Shown here piece after piece: positions 12,980 through 38,843 of a DNA stretch of 64,000 nt. Source of the stretch: Hypomesus transpacificus. Lineage: Eukaryota > Chordata > Actinopteri > Osmeriformes > Osmeridae. Location: the NCBI RefSeq assembly GCF_021917145.1, contig NC_061061.1, forward strand, positions 11,943,448 through 12,007,447, written 5' to 3'. Below the pieces are notes generated by a model that saw nothing but the letters and a program-made list of their open reading frames with translations, was not told the origin of the DNA and made no database searches. A program made the translations under genes and the position numbers. Position 1 is the first letter of the stretch, and every line of letters begins with the position of its first letter.

Positions 12980-15660
12980 GTCAACAGCGGTTCTGTCTTT
13001 GAATTACTTCCTTGTGGAGGTCGGTGTATTTGAAGGACACTCCCAAGACTTCTGCGGCCGGCAGAGAAAGGAAGGGAAGGTGTTTCTGTTGGTTTCTCTC
13101 TCCAGCCACGCCACCCGGGTCGTTAGGTCTCTGATGCCGGGCAGGGTGTCTCCTTCCTGGGCTCAAACTCTGTCCCCGTGGGCTGTCTGTCTGGGCTGAG
13201 AATCTAGAATCTAGGATTCTACTGACAAAGATTCCGCTGTGTGAGTTTATGAGGTTGTGTGTCTGTGTGCGCTACATTCCTGTTGCCTATGCTTGGATGT
13301 GCAAGTGCATGTGAGAGGGGGTGAGTTAAGTGTCCTTAATTACCCAATGATGCAGAAGTTGAAGCATTTTCAATGAAGCAACTTCAGTCTGTGTGTTTGT
13401 GAGTATGTGTGTGTATGTGTGCGAGTGTATTCACGTGTCTTTTTGTATGTGAGAGTAGTTATTAGATTTTGTGACCTTGTGCGCCATACAAACCCTCCCC
13501 TCTTGACCAGCACAGAGAAGACTTAACACAAGCAGATCAACAAGCTTCTCCTTATTGGCTCTGAGCCTGTGACTCCAATTAGAAGAAAGGAGGTGTTTCA
13601 GTTTGTTAGTTTATGACACCACCGTCACAAAGAAACAATCATAAACAGCAATTGCTGCGCGATGGGAAACAGTGAAGAGTGAATGGTTTCTGAGAGCAGT
13701 CCATTCTTTTACTGGACAATTCTCTGTACCTTCGACATTGTCCTCCTCATCCATCCAGATGAAGGACTTCTGGGGTGGGGGGGGGGTTCTAAGAATATCT
13801 CCTCTGATGTGATGTCATCAGAGGAGAATGTCAGAGTTGTCCTGCTTAGAAGGCATTTCAACATTAGTTGACACACTTATTCAAGGTGACTTGAAACACG
13901 ACACAACCTACTTACTGTATCACCTTGGTGTGCGGTACAGCATGTACGGCATATATCTTAATATACTGTGATACACGGCTCATGTTCACTATCAATACCA
14001 GTGCCGTGCCTTTATTCTTTCATTTCTGTTGATGAAAAGGGGCCCGCACTAGACAATTTTTGTCCACAATTTTGTTTACTAAGCAGATACTATTTGTAGG
14101 GAGCAGGTAGGGTGTGTATCTAAAGGGAGAGATCTGGGGCCACATCTCTGGAGTCTCTCCAAGGTCTGTTTTCTGGTCTCAATTCTTATGAAATAAAACC
14201 CAAGAGAAGCAATATTGTTCTCGCCTACTATTTAACCCTATAGGAAGCACATTGCAATAAAAACAACTGAACAAGATGTGAGGACCAGGCCACACACACA
14301 CGCATGCACACACACATGCACACACACACAACCCTGAGCAGCATCAGTAAATCACATTCTCGTCTCCTACACTTTTCTTCTCTTTTACTTTCTTTTACAG
14401 TGTGGTATGGAATGCTAGCTCAGGGTGGCTAGTGTTCACTGGAGCAGCCTCTCTAGCAAGACTCTCACTCATCCCATGTGTCTCCTATTAGCTACAGTCT
14501 ACCAGAGAGAGAGAGAGAGAAAAAGGGGGGGGGGATAGAGGAATAGGGAGAGAGGAATAGGGAGAGAGAGAGAGAGAGGGGATAGAGGAATAGGGAGAGA
14601 GAGAGAGGGGGGATAGAGGAATAGGGAGAGAGAGAACGAGAGAGGGGGGATAGAGGAATAGGGAGAGAGAGAACGAGAGGGGGGATAGAGGAATAGGGAG
14701 AGAGAGAACGAGAGAGGGGGGATAAAGGAATAGGGAGAGTGAGAGATTGAGGGGAGAAATGAGAGGGGGTGGAGAGAGGAATTTGATAGTCTTTGTGTGG
14801 GTGTCTTCTATAAAACATTTTTTTGGGGGGGACCCAGCCAGTACTCTATGTAGGCTTACAGATGTGTTCTTACAGTCTCGATTGTGTCGAGGCAAGACGT
14901 ACAACGTTAGCAAAAAAAGAAGTAATTTATTTTCAGACTGTTTTTTCCTTCATTCGTTTCACAGGGGGGGGGGGGGGGGGGGAATTGAAAATAAAAAGCT
15001 AAAAACGAACCAGCATACCATGAAAATGTAAAAAAATAATAGAAAATAATATGTATATATAATTATATAATTATCATGAAACAGACAACACATCAACAAT
15101 AATTATAACAATACTATTGATCATAAACATAACACGACTCTAAGTCGTTGGGCTCATGCATACTCATAGAACACCTCAGGTACAAAGGGGTTCGTTACTA
15201 AAAATAGATTAAAGGTTCCACCAGTTCAGAAGAAGCGCCTAGCTACATGCAATGACAGAAAAGAAAGACTCATGTACACATTCGTTCTGGCATAAAGGTA
15301 TTTTACACATACTGTACTGCACTATATTGCTGCCCCCGCCTAATATACAGAGCACATTACAAAACAGACTGGAGTTGAACAACATACGCTAAGAAGCGCC
15401 GGAGTCTGGATCTAGGACACCGTACAGTAAACACAAGGACTGTGCGCAACATTTTCACTCCTCGCTCTCCCTCCCTCCATTCTTTAACCCCTTCCTCGCA
15501 GTCAGGTCAGTCCTATGATGTGTCCTGTCCATGTTTTTCTTTAAAATCTTTCTTCATTGTTCAGTGCTTTCGTTCATTGTTTTGTTTTCCTTTTTGCACA
15601 TTATTCTCTCCTGTCTTCCGCTTGTCATCCTTGGACACGTCCCCCCTCTCTTTCCTTCCC
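12980..15660. other. lectin promoter side and atn1 3' UTR
   Basis: No protein gene recognised. The left part should contain the lectin 5' flank and the right part the atn1 3' UTR (a minus-strand AATAAA occurs at 14926-14931). It also holds a GA-rich minisatellite (14503-14745), CA repeats near 14295, and poly(G) near 14965. Confidence 0.45.
14503..14745. repeat. GA-rich minisatellite
   Basis: Irregular repeats of about 25-40 bp built from GGGGGATAGAGGAATAGGGA plus variable GAGAGA or GAACGAGAGA blocks. The open frames across it are low-complexity artefacts. Confidence 0.8.
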
Positions 15661-24101
<8,441 letters not shown>

Positions 24102-27100
24102 GGTCTTTCCTCTGCAATGTCCATTTCACCTCGCAGGCAACGGCAGAGGAAGTATCAGTCTCTGTTCAGTCTGGGGATCACCACATCCGAGCTACCCAGA
24201 CCTGCAGAGACAACAGCACAACCACGTCAAATCAAACTCTTCCTCCAAGGTTTGTTCCAAGGTTGGTAAGGGCGCCTCCCAACCAAGAGGCAGAATCATG
24301 AACGTGAAGCTTTCATCCCAAGATATGACAAAGATGCAACAAAAACACCACATCATATTTTCTAACTGTTGTTATCAGACAAGGTACAAAGCCTAGACAC
24401 CATGCGAGTGCCATACCCCCCCTTCCACCTCCATGACCACAAATCAAAACCTTCAGCCACATGTGGTTATCCTACAATCCCTGCGTATGGCCAGCCAGCA
24501 CACCCACATTAACTCAGTCCCAAGCCTCCTCATGCATTCATAAGGTCGACCGACTACGACATAGCGATGGAAAGGTGTTCATGTCTTGCTCAGCCATTCA
24601 TAAGAGTAACTGACATTAAAAACAGGAACTACAAAGGCCTCGTTAATCCATTCATTCATGTTCCACTAAGAAACCTCATTCATATTAAATGAGGTTATAA
24701 ATAGTACAGTTACACACAGGAAGAAATTAAAAGATATATTTAGATGAGTAGTCGCAAAGTAGTGGCACTGTTCGTGTACGGTACAAGCACGTTCAACTAA
24801 GTGGGCAGTAAACAACACATTCATTTTCAAGTTTATGTGTACGTGTGTTTGATTCATCACACACTCTCTACAGTAAATCCCACAGCGCTACCTTGTGCAG
24901 TACATACAGATATGCATTAATCATTACTGAGGAGAGCATGCATTGACTTATTCATACACTCACAGCATTTATACCCTACATCTACATACTGTGCACATTA
25001 AGTGATTAATGGCTGATGGGTGCTTGGGCTTTACATTGAACACAAGGAGATAACCACAAGGAGGCTGCAAATTGAAAAATACAGCGCGTGCAATGTGCAC
25101 TACGGGCCTGTGGTCCAAACAGTCAGTAATGAATTGTGCAGGCTACGGTCTCATGAAATTTGTGGATCAACTCGTATTCCCGGGTTACAGTTCCCGTAGA
25201 CAGAGTATATTTACAGCGTGCAATGTCACAGGTGGCTGCTTCTCATTCATGTGTTCATTTGCAGGTTCCTGGCCAAGGTCTATAAACAACTACATTAGCA
25301 AACAGCAACTTACACAGCAGAATAGGGTATACTAATGGCATCAGATGGTCTCTCCCACTGTCTCGCTCTCTAACACACGACCTAAACTCACTCACTCCTA
25401 TGTGTTTTGCTTGTGTCTCTGTCAAACACATGTACGTCAATAAAAAATAAATACTACTAGGAATGCATAGCGGGCATAGCATGCCTCAAGCCACAGTTTG
25501 AGCAGACACAGTTGCACAGCTTACATCACCGTCAAACAGGCACCGCAACCTTCTTTCTTCTTTCTTCTCCTGCGAATGTTATTGATACACATGCAGAAGC
25601 GACCGGGTACAGCTTTTCTACCTTCATCGAGAGAGCTACAACGGAATCGCCCGAAACGAGAGAATGAGCAACAGCTACACCGATAAAGCAGAAAGATTCA
25701 CATATCCATGCGTTTTGTCGCGCACTCTATATTTTCATCCCCTGGATAAAGAAAACGGTTGAATAGAATGGCGATAGGCATTTTGCACCGCCTGTTCTCG
25801 TTGGAATGTGAGTGCGTGTGTTGACCGTTCTAACACACATATACCGGGGCATAAATTAGCCATAACGCACGAGCATGATCATTAACGCACAAAGGAAGGG
25901 GAGGGAGGACACAAGCGTGGCCAACAAGAAAAGCTAAAAATATAGACTGTGCATCCATTTTCCCCTCTCCTTACCTATAATATCCAGCGATGCGTGTCCC
26001 CTTTTTTCACTCTCCCTTTCTTTCTCTCTGCCTCACGTTTCACATTGTACGTGGACCTACATAGGCTACACAGTGGCACAAGCTCCTATAAACAGAGCCC
26101 GGCGCTGGATCATTTTGAAACGGTTCCGCAAAATAATGCAGAAATTCTCTCTCAAGTCGTTGCAGGAAAAACGGGGTGCTGCTGAAGACTGTACAAATTG
26201 ATGCGTACGCTTGGCTTACCCACCCCCTTCGCCCCTTTTCCTTTCTCCCCACTCCCCCTTCCTCCGTCAAGACGACTTGCACTTTTTTTTTGCCGTCGGT
26301 ACAGTCACAATTTTAACGGAGGGGCGAACAGGGGATGCACGTCGGGTAAGAGAAAGAGAGCGAGAGAGAGCGAGAGAGAGAGAGGGAGCTGAAGGAGGGC
26401 GTGATTTGCATATTCCTAAGGAAAGGGGGAGCGAGGACAGGGGAGAAGGAGGGAGGGAGAAGGAAGAGGCGCAGAGAAGGCCAAAACTCTGAAGAGGGAG
26501 GGGAGACAGGGAGAGAAAGGTCTCTCTATTCTACCTCAACCCAAAACACGTTCACCTACACTGTGGTATACAGACCAACCTTCCTGTGAATAGCTACATC
26601 CACACATTCTCACGAGCTCTATATATAAAGAACAAGGAATATGATGAAATTTTCCAAAGCTATCCTTTGTTCGCGTAGGCGAGGCCTAGACTATTTCTTA
26701 TCCTAACAATATCACACCGTGCAACATCAAGGCCTTTATAATAAGCATATGGGCAACTCATTTAATGACAGATAACCCTAACTTTGTGTAGACCATATAC
26801 ATCCGCCCATTTAGGGCCATTCCAACGTAGCAGTTTTTCTTTAAAAAAGGCTCTATATTTTAGGCAAAGCATCTCCTTAAAAATGTTCCCTTTCCAACAA
26901 ATGACTCCCTCCCCCCTACCCTCTGTCTAGTCTATCCTGACAGTCGGGGAAAGCTTGCAACCGTGTGGCCAGTCAAGCGGCTCTGCAAAGCTCCCCTCTC
27001 TCCCCATGTCGCTCCCTCGCCCCTTCACCCAGCCCCCTGTCCCGTCTCCTATTGTGTAGTAACCATAGTAACCGTGTTGGGGATCGGCAGAGTGCGCCTG

Positions 27101-27552
27101 CGCGCAGGGAACGGTTCAGGAAACCCTTCTCCTCCACTATCTGTGCGCGAGCGTGTAGCTTCACTCGACAACCACCGCAGCTCGCGCTCCCTCTGCTGCT
27201 ACATTTGTAATTTGCAGTTGACAAAACTGCAACAGTGTATTTTCATGCAGCAACATATCACAAATGAATATGTGCATGGTGTAGGTAGGCTAAATGAATT
27301 AATAATTAGGTGAATATTACAATCTGAATAATACAACAAGCCTACCCCGGTCACAACAGAAATATCATACAAAATAGAATGCTATTTAATCAACGTTGCA
27401 TTTAAACCTTGGATTGATTCAGACGCAAACAACAGGTACCTATATTGACAAAGTAAATAGCTATAGAACAGCACATGGCAAGGTACTTATCTCTAAAATG
27501 CAGGAATAAATAGGCAGTTGCGGTTTAAGTGAACATTGTAGTTGCTCAGCTT
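24102..27552. other. atn1 upstream region and presumed 5' UTR/promoter
   Basis: No coding exon recognised. atn1's promoter and untranslated first exon or exons should lie here because eno2 ends upstream at about 27553. Contains a GA-rich stretch near 26345-26470 and a CpG-rich block at about 27080-27200. I saw no other gene. Confidence 0.45.
27080..27200 (-). promoter_or_regulatory. CpG-rich block, candidate atn1 promoter
   Basis: The densest CpG stretch between eno2 and atn1 (GCGCCTGCGCGCAGGGAACG, GCGCGAGCGTG). Its position just after the eno2 end and before atn1 suits an atn1 promoter. There is no direct evidence of a transcription start. Confidence 0.3.
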
Positions 27553-27558
27553 TTTATT
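27553..27558 (-). terminator. eno2 poly(A) signal candidate
   Basis: AATAAA on the minus strand about 530 bp after the eno2 stop codon. Confidence 0.45.
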
Positions 27559-28090
27559 GAGTGCATGGCTTATATTAAGGTAACAGACATGATTATATAG
27601 CAAGCTATCAAGTCTGGTGAAGATATGCTTCTGATTTCCGGAACAGAACAAGAGAGGAGAAGCAGGATTGGAGCACTGTGGTGAAGAAATAGTTAAAAAT
27701 GAGGGATGGAGGAATCGTGGAGAGAAGAGATAGAGAGAGATAAGGAACAAGTGAAGAGAAGGATGCTAGTTTGCGTAAAAAACATACGCGGTTTCTGTTT
27801 TCTTTGTACAAGTCTTCTTGCAATCAGCTCAAACCGTGGAGTCAACCATCAGAGCATCTAAGTGATTTTTAAAGCTGATTGTTCTGAATCTGTTTCTTAA
27901 AGCATCTGCGTGTATCCTTGTGGGCCTCTAATGTGTGCTTAGGAGGTTTGAAAGTGATTATTTATCGCTGTCAGCTGTGTGTCAGTAAGTCTGTCTGCCT
28001 GCTAGTCTGTCTGTTCCTGTGTCTGTGCTGCCCACTGATGCGGTGCGTGTCTGTGATGCAGTGGCGGTGGCGGTCCATGCCCCCTAGGTC

Positions 28091-32680
<4,590 letters not shown>

Positions 32681-32681
32681 C

Positions 32682-35600
32682 CTGAAAGGAGCGCAAACGC
32701 AAACGCATTTATTGACATTAAAAACAGAGACACGACCCTGAAGCATCGTTTGAATGTTGACAAACATGCACAAGCTTATTTCTCTCTGTTTCGGATCTAA
32801 CACATCGCTGACTTATTCTGACATGGCTAACAACGTTAACTGCTAATATCATAGAAATAATGGAGGGACTTCGAAAGGAATTGTAGCAAATTACTGAATA
32901 ATTTAAACCTTGAGAAATGTTGAATATTCTGGGATGGCGATGAGAGAGAGACAGAGCAAAATGACCTCTACTGTGTGTCCTAAACATCAAATGAGATACC
33001 AGCAGTTTAGGGAAGTGGACATGGCACACTGGTAAAAAAAAAACAAATTCCAAAGGACCTCTACTACTCTCTTTTAGAAACACACACAGAGCCTGAAAAC
33101 AGTGACGCATCCTTGTGGAGGAAAAGCTTTGAAGCCGATGCACTCTAAGCACATGCCATGACATGCAAACATACACACACTCGTACACACACAAGAAACC
33201 TCTAACACAGTGCCAAGATTTGACATAGCATACTGTACATGAATGTAAAATGCAGTCAGTCCTTGATAAATAGCACAGGCTGATGTAATCCAGGCCGTTA
33301 CCTGTTTCGCTCTGAACATGGACCAATGCAGAGATTAGATGATGACAGACCACAGAGCAAGACAAAGACAGGAGGAGGTAGAGTAAGAAGGATGGAGAGG
33401 TGAAATAATAAATTGTTCTTTTTAATCATTACCTGCAGCCTGTGTGAAGCCTGGTAGGGAAAGTGAGAGAGTTTGAGCGAATGAGAGAGGGAGAGAGAGA
33501 GAAGAGAGGGAGAGGGGGGTGAAAATGTGTGACAGGCGGGGGAGGGGGAACGTGTGAGTCATTGGAAGATGCAGAGAAAAGGGGAGGGAGCGAGACTGGG
33601 TCAAGGAGACAAAAAGATGAGAGGAAAAAAGGATGCAGCAAAATAGCAAAGAGGAGTGAAATCAAGGGTCCGTAGTACTGGTTTTTGGCCCCGGACCTGC
33701 ATGATAATGGAAATAGCACATCTGAAAAGCTGAGCTAAGCTTGACATACAAAAAAACAGTCCCCCTGCTCATTCCGTTACAACAGCAAACAAACTGCAGC
33801 AGTCGAGCCATAGGCAGCACCGCTGAGCTTCGTCAAACAACAAAATTACATATTCATATATGCACAATTTGCAGGGGACAACATTTTCACAGATGTCATG
33901 AATACTAGTCAGCAGTGATGTAAGCACTGATTAACCGGTGTGCACACAGCAAGCAAGGGCAAACAGACGTCAGGATTGGCAGGAACCCAGTAACATACTG
34001 TTGGATGCAGAGGCTTAGCATAGCATTTTGGCTAACAGAGGGATAGGGCAAACACAGGCTTGGAATAGCGTTCAGCTGAGAAGTAGGCTTTGATAGCATA
34101 GCTTTCACACTGTTAAATATAATAGGACACGCGCCCACGCTAAAAAGCCATTGAGGGCCGTGAGGTTATACTGTATGGATGGGTCCAGCCGTGTGACCTC
34201 AGGGGGTCGGAAGGACAAGAGAAGCTTGATTAAAAGTCACGAAGCACGAGAGACCTGAAGGACAGAAGACAAACCAGATGTCCCTCTGGAGGGATCTGTG
34301 GGACTGAAACAGGGTAGTCCAAGCTCTGGTCTCCCAGAAGGTACAGGAAAGTGGGGTCAGATGGTTGAGCGGTTAGGGAGTCGGTTTATTAATCAGATTT
34401 TTGGTTCGATTCCCGGCCGTGCAAAATGACGTTGTGTCCTTGGGCAAGGCACTTCACCCTACTTGCCTCAGGGAGAATGTCCCTGTACTTACTGTAAGTC
34501 ACTCTGGATAAGAGCGTCTGCTAACTGACTAAATGTCAAGTGGAGGACAGCAGCGTGTTTGTTGAGAGACGTGTTGAAAAGAGGAAAGGCTGATGCAATT
34601 AACAAGGGCACTGGTGAGGCGTAAAGACATTTGAGAACGAACTGAGAAATACAGATGTGAAAATATGTAGTCAGGGAGAGAAAAATAGAGAGAGCACCGG
34701 AGGGAACGTGCCAGGGGAGAGGGGGGGAGGGAGGAGCATTCTGATTGGCTATCTCACTGGTGTGTTCCATCTGGTAGTCACATGACCATCTGCAGCTACT
34801 CTGACATGGGGAAAGCGTGCATACAGTTGTGCACACGAGAGAAAACCTGATGTGTGATTTCTGCATATCCGAGTGTGAATCTGCATGGCGGTAATGTGTG
34901 TGAGTATTCACGGAATGTCAGCAGAAATTTGTATTTACAATGGCAAAAACACATTTCTAAAAAAAAAGCACCCTGTATGCACATTATAATACAATGATTG
35001 GTCAAGCTACTACACAACAGTAGAAGACAACATTCAAATCGTTATCTAGTTCTAAACATAAGTGCGTCCATTTAAAAACAGTCTCAAGACCATATGCAAT
35101 TATCTAACAATGTTTAATGGTTTTTCAATCAATTAGTTTAATTAGTCAACAGTATACAATTCAATCCACAGACACTAGTGTCTACACAAACATATATGGA
35201 CTGTACAGCAAATGTATGCACTGTAGTGTAGCCATGTACGTTTACTTATGTAGTGCGGTGGGCAAAAAACGCATGTAAAGTTTGATAATGTGTTTCTATT
35301 TACAAAGTGAGAGTGTGTGTGTGTCATGTGTGAGTATGCACTCCTGTACGTGTGTGCGTGTGTATGTGTGTGTTTATGGTAACAGCAGAGAAGTTGAACC
35401 AGAAATGCAACTACGGAATGTGCTGGGTTCTGACATGTGTTTGTGTATTTGTAAAATGTATAGTTTATATATATAGACAGTCCAATCATCCTATCAGACA
35501 TCTCTGATGGTCAGTCGAGATGACCCACTTCCCTATTCATCCTCATTCACAGCATCAGGTAGATCTCCTTCTCTCCTCCTTCTGCTTGGCTTGCCTCCTC

Positions 35601-35882
35601 AGCCTTGACCCCTGGGAGTAGAAAACACATATTTATCAACGGGTGCATCTCCATAGTCCTAGAAGACATCTCCCCGTCTTCCGACTTGAAGGCAAAATCT
35701 TGTAAAAGGAAACAGCATGTGGGTACTACTCCAAACACAAGCACTCAACACATACACAACCATTCCCATCACTCTGCAAACATGAAACAACGCACGGTAT
35801 GTCTAATCCACATCGCAAAGGGTGCCCATTCCAAACACACACGCGTCCACACACACTTCCAACAGTTGCTCCTTCCTACCTC
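32682..35882. other. eno2 upstream region and mlf2 3' UTR
   Basis: No certain coding exon. It should include the eno2 promoter and first exon and the mlf2 3' UTR. Contains GA/CT-rich DNA (33480-33640), one SINE (34355-34537) and a possible extra mlf2-type terminal exon near 35547-35614, discussed in the findings. Confidence 0.4.
34355..34537 (+). mobile_element. tRNA-headed SINE, copy 3
   Basis: Same family, with GGTTCGATTCC B box and intact tail. Flanked by the 6-bp direct repeat AAGTGG (34349-34354 and 34538-34543). Intergenic between eno2 and mlf2. Confidence 0.9.
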
Positions 35883-38843
35883 TCACCAGTCGTAACGGGG
35901 GCGGGTCGGGGGCGGGGGGTGTCGGGGGGAGTCGTGGCGGGGTGTGGTCGGAGGCGAGGAGCTGGGAGGGGCGGTGAGAGCTAGCTGTTGACCTCCTGCC
36001 CTCCGGTCTCGGCCGTAGTCCAGCCCTCGCGCACTGGGGGGAGGGTACCGCCCCGCCTCCCTCCTCCACTCTTCGTTGAAGGCTGCGGCCTCGCCTGAGA
36101 AAGGCAGGACAAGAGGGGGTGACGGGTCAGAACGTAACAAGCATGCCACGTCAACGCTCAGACAGCTGGCACAGCCCTTAGACACTCCCAACTCAAACCA
36201 GGTGTACTCAGATGGGGGGTCAGATGGCTGAGCGGTTAGGGAGTTGGGCTATTAATCAGAAGGTTGTTGGTTTGATTCCCGGCCATGCCAAAATGATGTT
36301 GTGTCCTTGGGCAAGGCACTTCACCCTACTTGCCTCGGGGGGAATGTCCCTGTACTTAGCGTCTGCCAAAATGTAAATGTACTCGCAGATAACACAGGAA
36401 CACACCCTACCCGGTAACCCCTTTGACGATGTCGGGGTAATCTCGTGACTAGATGGCTGGTGTGGTGCGCCGGGCGCTGTACTCACTCTCCTCGAGGTTG
36501 ATGTAGTCTTCGCGTTCCTCGCGGTCTCCAGTGCGCCGGTTTCGGGAGCGCTCCATCACATGTCCGCGGTCCCAGATGTGGTGGCCGATGGCCAGTCGCT
36601 CCAGGCCGCTCTCGCTGTCACGCATCGACTGGCGTGTCTCACGGATCTGGAGGGCGGTAGGGGGTTCAGATTAGATCGGATGGATTAGATCAGTGATTCT
36701 CAACCCTGGTCCTCAGGGACCCCCTGTCCTGCATGTTTTAGATGTTTCCCTCCTCCAACACACCTGATTCAAATAAAAGAGTCGTTATCTAGCTCTGTAG
36801 AAGCCTGATAACGAACATGCATTTGAATCAGGTGTGTTGGAGGAGGGAAACATCTAAAACAAGCAGGACAGGTGGTCCCTGAGGACCAGGGTTGAGAACC
36901 ACTGGATTCGTTTTTTTGTTTTTTTTACGCAATCCTCACAACACAAGACTGCTAACGTCGACTACATCTAAAAGATCACACACACCACAGCGGGCAACAA
37001 TTGCAAAAGCATAAAACAATCACCGTTAAGTGCTGAGGCCTACATTTGAACTAACCCTTTTAATATTACTGATTTCTGACAGGTCTGAAGTTAGGACGGG
37101 AGCCCTCTTACCCCGCCAGGCGCAGTCCTCAGTTCACTCGTCTGCTGGTAGACTTTGGGAGCACCGCAGTCCGAGGAGGAGTAGGAGATCACCGTGGAGG
37201 AGGAGTACGTCTGACAGCTCGGGGAACCGGACATCCTCTCCTGCTACGCACACCGAAACATCAGAGCAGAGACCAAATCATCAGAATAGGGACCGAATCA
37301 TCAGAGCAGAGACCGAATCATCAGAGCAGAGACCGAATCATCAGAGTAGGGACCGAATCATCAGAGTAGGGACCGAATCATCAGAGCAGAGACCCAATCA
37401 TCAGAGCAGAGACCGAATCATCAGAGTAAAGACCGAATCATCAGAGTAGAGACCGAATCATCAGAGTAGACACCGAATCATCAGAGTAGAGCCATTACGA
37501 TGGTATGGTTGTTCGAAGGCTACGTCGCCCCTTTGACGTTTCGTTATTGTCAATTCAGAAAAGGGGGTCAGATGGCTGAGCGGTTAGGGAAGCGGGCTAT
37601 TAATCAGAAGGTTGCCGGTTCGATTCCAGACCGTGCAATGACGTTGTGTCCTTGGGCAAGGCACTTCATCCTACTTGCCTCGGGGGGAATGTCCCTGTAC
37701 TTACTGTAAGTCGCTCTTGATAAGAGCATCTGCTAAATGACTAAATGTAAACAAAGTGATGAGGTACTTGTCTGTTGAAATGCTTACCATGTTCTCCATC
37801 ATTCCTCCCATCATCCCAAACATGTCCATGAACCCTCCACCCTGGATAATGGAGAGGTGAACAGAAAACGCCATTACAAATGAAGAATTACAGTAAAATA
37901 CATATTGATGGTATTCCTAGGTGGAAGTTCAGAAGTGGATGTAGAGACTGAACATTTATAAAAATTATATTATATATTATATTTAGAGAGATTACGCACC
38001 ATTCCCATCATTCCATAAGGGGCCAGGGCACCAGCCTTCAAAGGAGAAATAGATGCGTCAGAAACATCTGATGACACAGAGGCAAACGTAAACTGAAAGA
38101 TACAGGGAGAGATGACATACCTGTATATGAGGTGCACGTGGTGGCTGAATCTGGGGACTGAGGGGGAAAGGTTCAAAACCAAACGAACCAAACAGACTTC
38201 TCATCTGCTGCCGGTGGGCGGCGAACGGATCCCTGAAGGTAAAAATCAACCATGAATATAACTAGCCTACCTGCGTGAGAATGCTGCATTTAATCACAAA
38301 CACACATCCATGAACTAGTTCATGATACATTGGCCGGGTTTCCCAGATTCGTTAAGAAGCTCTTAACGCTCAGAGCTTCTTAGGAGCGTTCTAAAAACGC
38401 TCTAGAACGCTCTTAGAACGTTCTTAAGAAGCTCTGAGCGTTAAGAGCTTCTTAACGAATCTGGGAAACCCGGCCATTATAAGCAATCACAATTCAATGA
38501 CACGACGGTAATTTACAAAAATGACCTGATTATTTAACAAATATGGTAATATGTACTGGTAAAACGAGATTATTTGTATGAGTCAATGAGAGTGAAGCTT
38601 AAACACTAGCTAGACACAACAAGGCCTTAGCTTGAGGACGGCTCAGGAGGACACAGCGGCAACAATTGCAGCTATTAGCAAGCTAGTGCTAACATTTCTA
38701 CACACCCAATTATAAAAGTAAAACCATTTAGATGACACTAGTCAGCTATTTCGTAACATATGGCATTACGTCATTACGTTAACGTTAAGTAATACTCACA
38801 TCATGTAAGGATTGTCATCCACGTCGTTTAAATACCGAAACAT
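35883..38843 (-). CDS. mlf2: myeloid leukemia factor 2
   Basis: Seven coding exons (high to low): 38843-38800, 38232-38121, 38035-38000, 37841-37788, 37240-37112, 36646-36487, 36094-35883. They sum to 747 nt and 248 residues, the length of human MLF2. Family blocks: start [136 protein letters not shown] and the terminal RYDW, which marks MLF2 rather than MLF1. It is a nuclear/cytoplasmic protein of poorly defined biochemical role. The first exon faces a CpG-poor intergenic stretch shared with the 39362 open frame and the cdc42 leader. Two SINEs, a hAT-like element, a palindromic element and a 20-bp minisatellite lie in its introns. Confidence 0.96.
36210..36377 (+). mobile_element. tRNA-headed SINE, copy 4, tail-truncated (mlf2 intron)
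   Basis: Complete head and core, but the tail jumps from CCTGTACTTA to GCGTCTGCC, losing about 25 bp. Flanked by TGTACTC on both sides. Antisense to mlf2. Confidence 0.88.
36691..36905. mobile_element. hAT-like MITE, 215 bp (mlf2 intron)
   Basis: Near-palindromic element with ends CAGTGATTCTCAACCCTGGT and its inverted counterpart ending GTTGAGAACCACTG. The two halves (TCCTCCAACACACCTGATTC and its complement) can fold on each other. The 8-bp flanks GATTAGAT and GATTCGTT match only partly. Confidence 0.85.
37257..37492. repeat. 20-bp minisatellite, about 12 copies (mlf2 intron)
   Basis: Tandem 20-bp units ATCATCAGAGCAGAGACCGA with AGTAGG and AGTAGA variants, starting 17 bp upstream of the 37240 exon boundary on the minus strand, so it occupies the acceptor region. 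Confidence 0.95.
37563..37752 (+). mobile_element. tRNA-headed SINE, copy 5 (mlf2 intron)
   Basis: Full-length copy with TGGCTGAGCGG and GGTTCGATTCC promoter boxes. Antisense to mlf2, about 35 bp from the 37788 exon end. Confidence 0.9.
38332..38475. mobile_element. 144-bp near-perfect palindromic MITE (mlf2 intron 1)
   Basis: Both ends read GGCCGGGTTTCCCAGATTCG inward, and the arms (TTAAGAAGCTCTTAACGCTC on both strands) continue to a short centre with TCTAGAACGC repeats. Arms are about 65 bp, so the element forms one long hairpin. No coding capacity. Confidence 0.85.

Noticed and set aside
33800-33825. Possible REST/NRSF (RE1) site upstream of eno2
   Set aside because: Only a CAGCACC left half-site is present; the GGACAG half is missing, so a silencer is not supported.
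37257-37492. Regularly spaced repeat resembling a CRISPR array
   Set aside because: Units are contiguous 20-bp tandem repeats without spacers, in a vertebrate intron.
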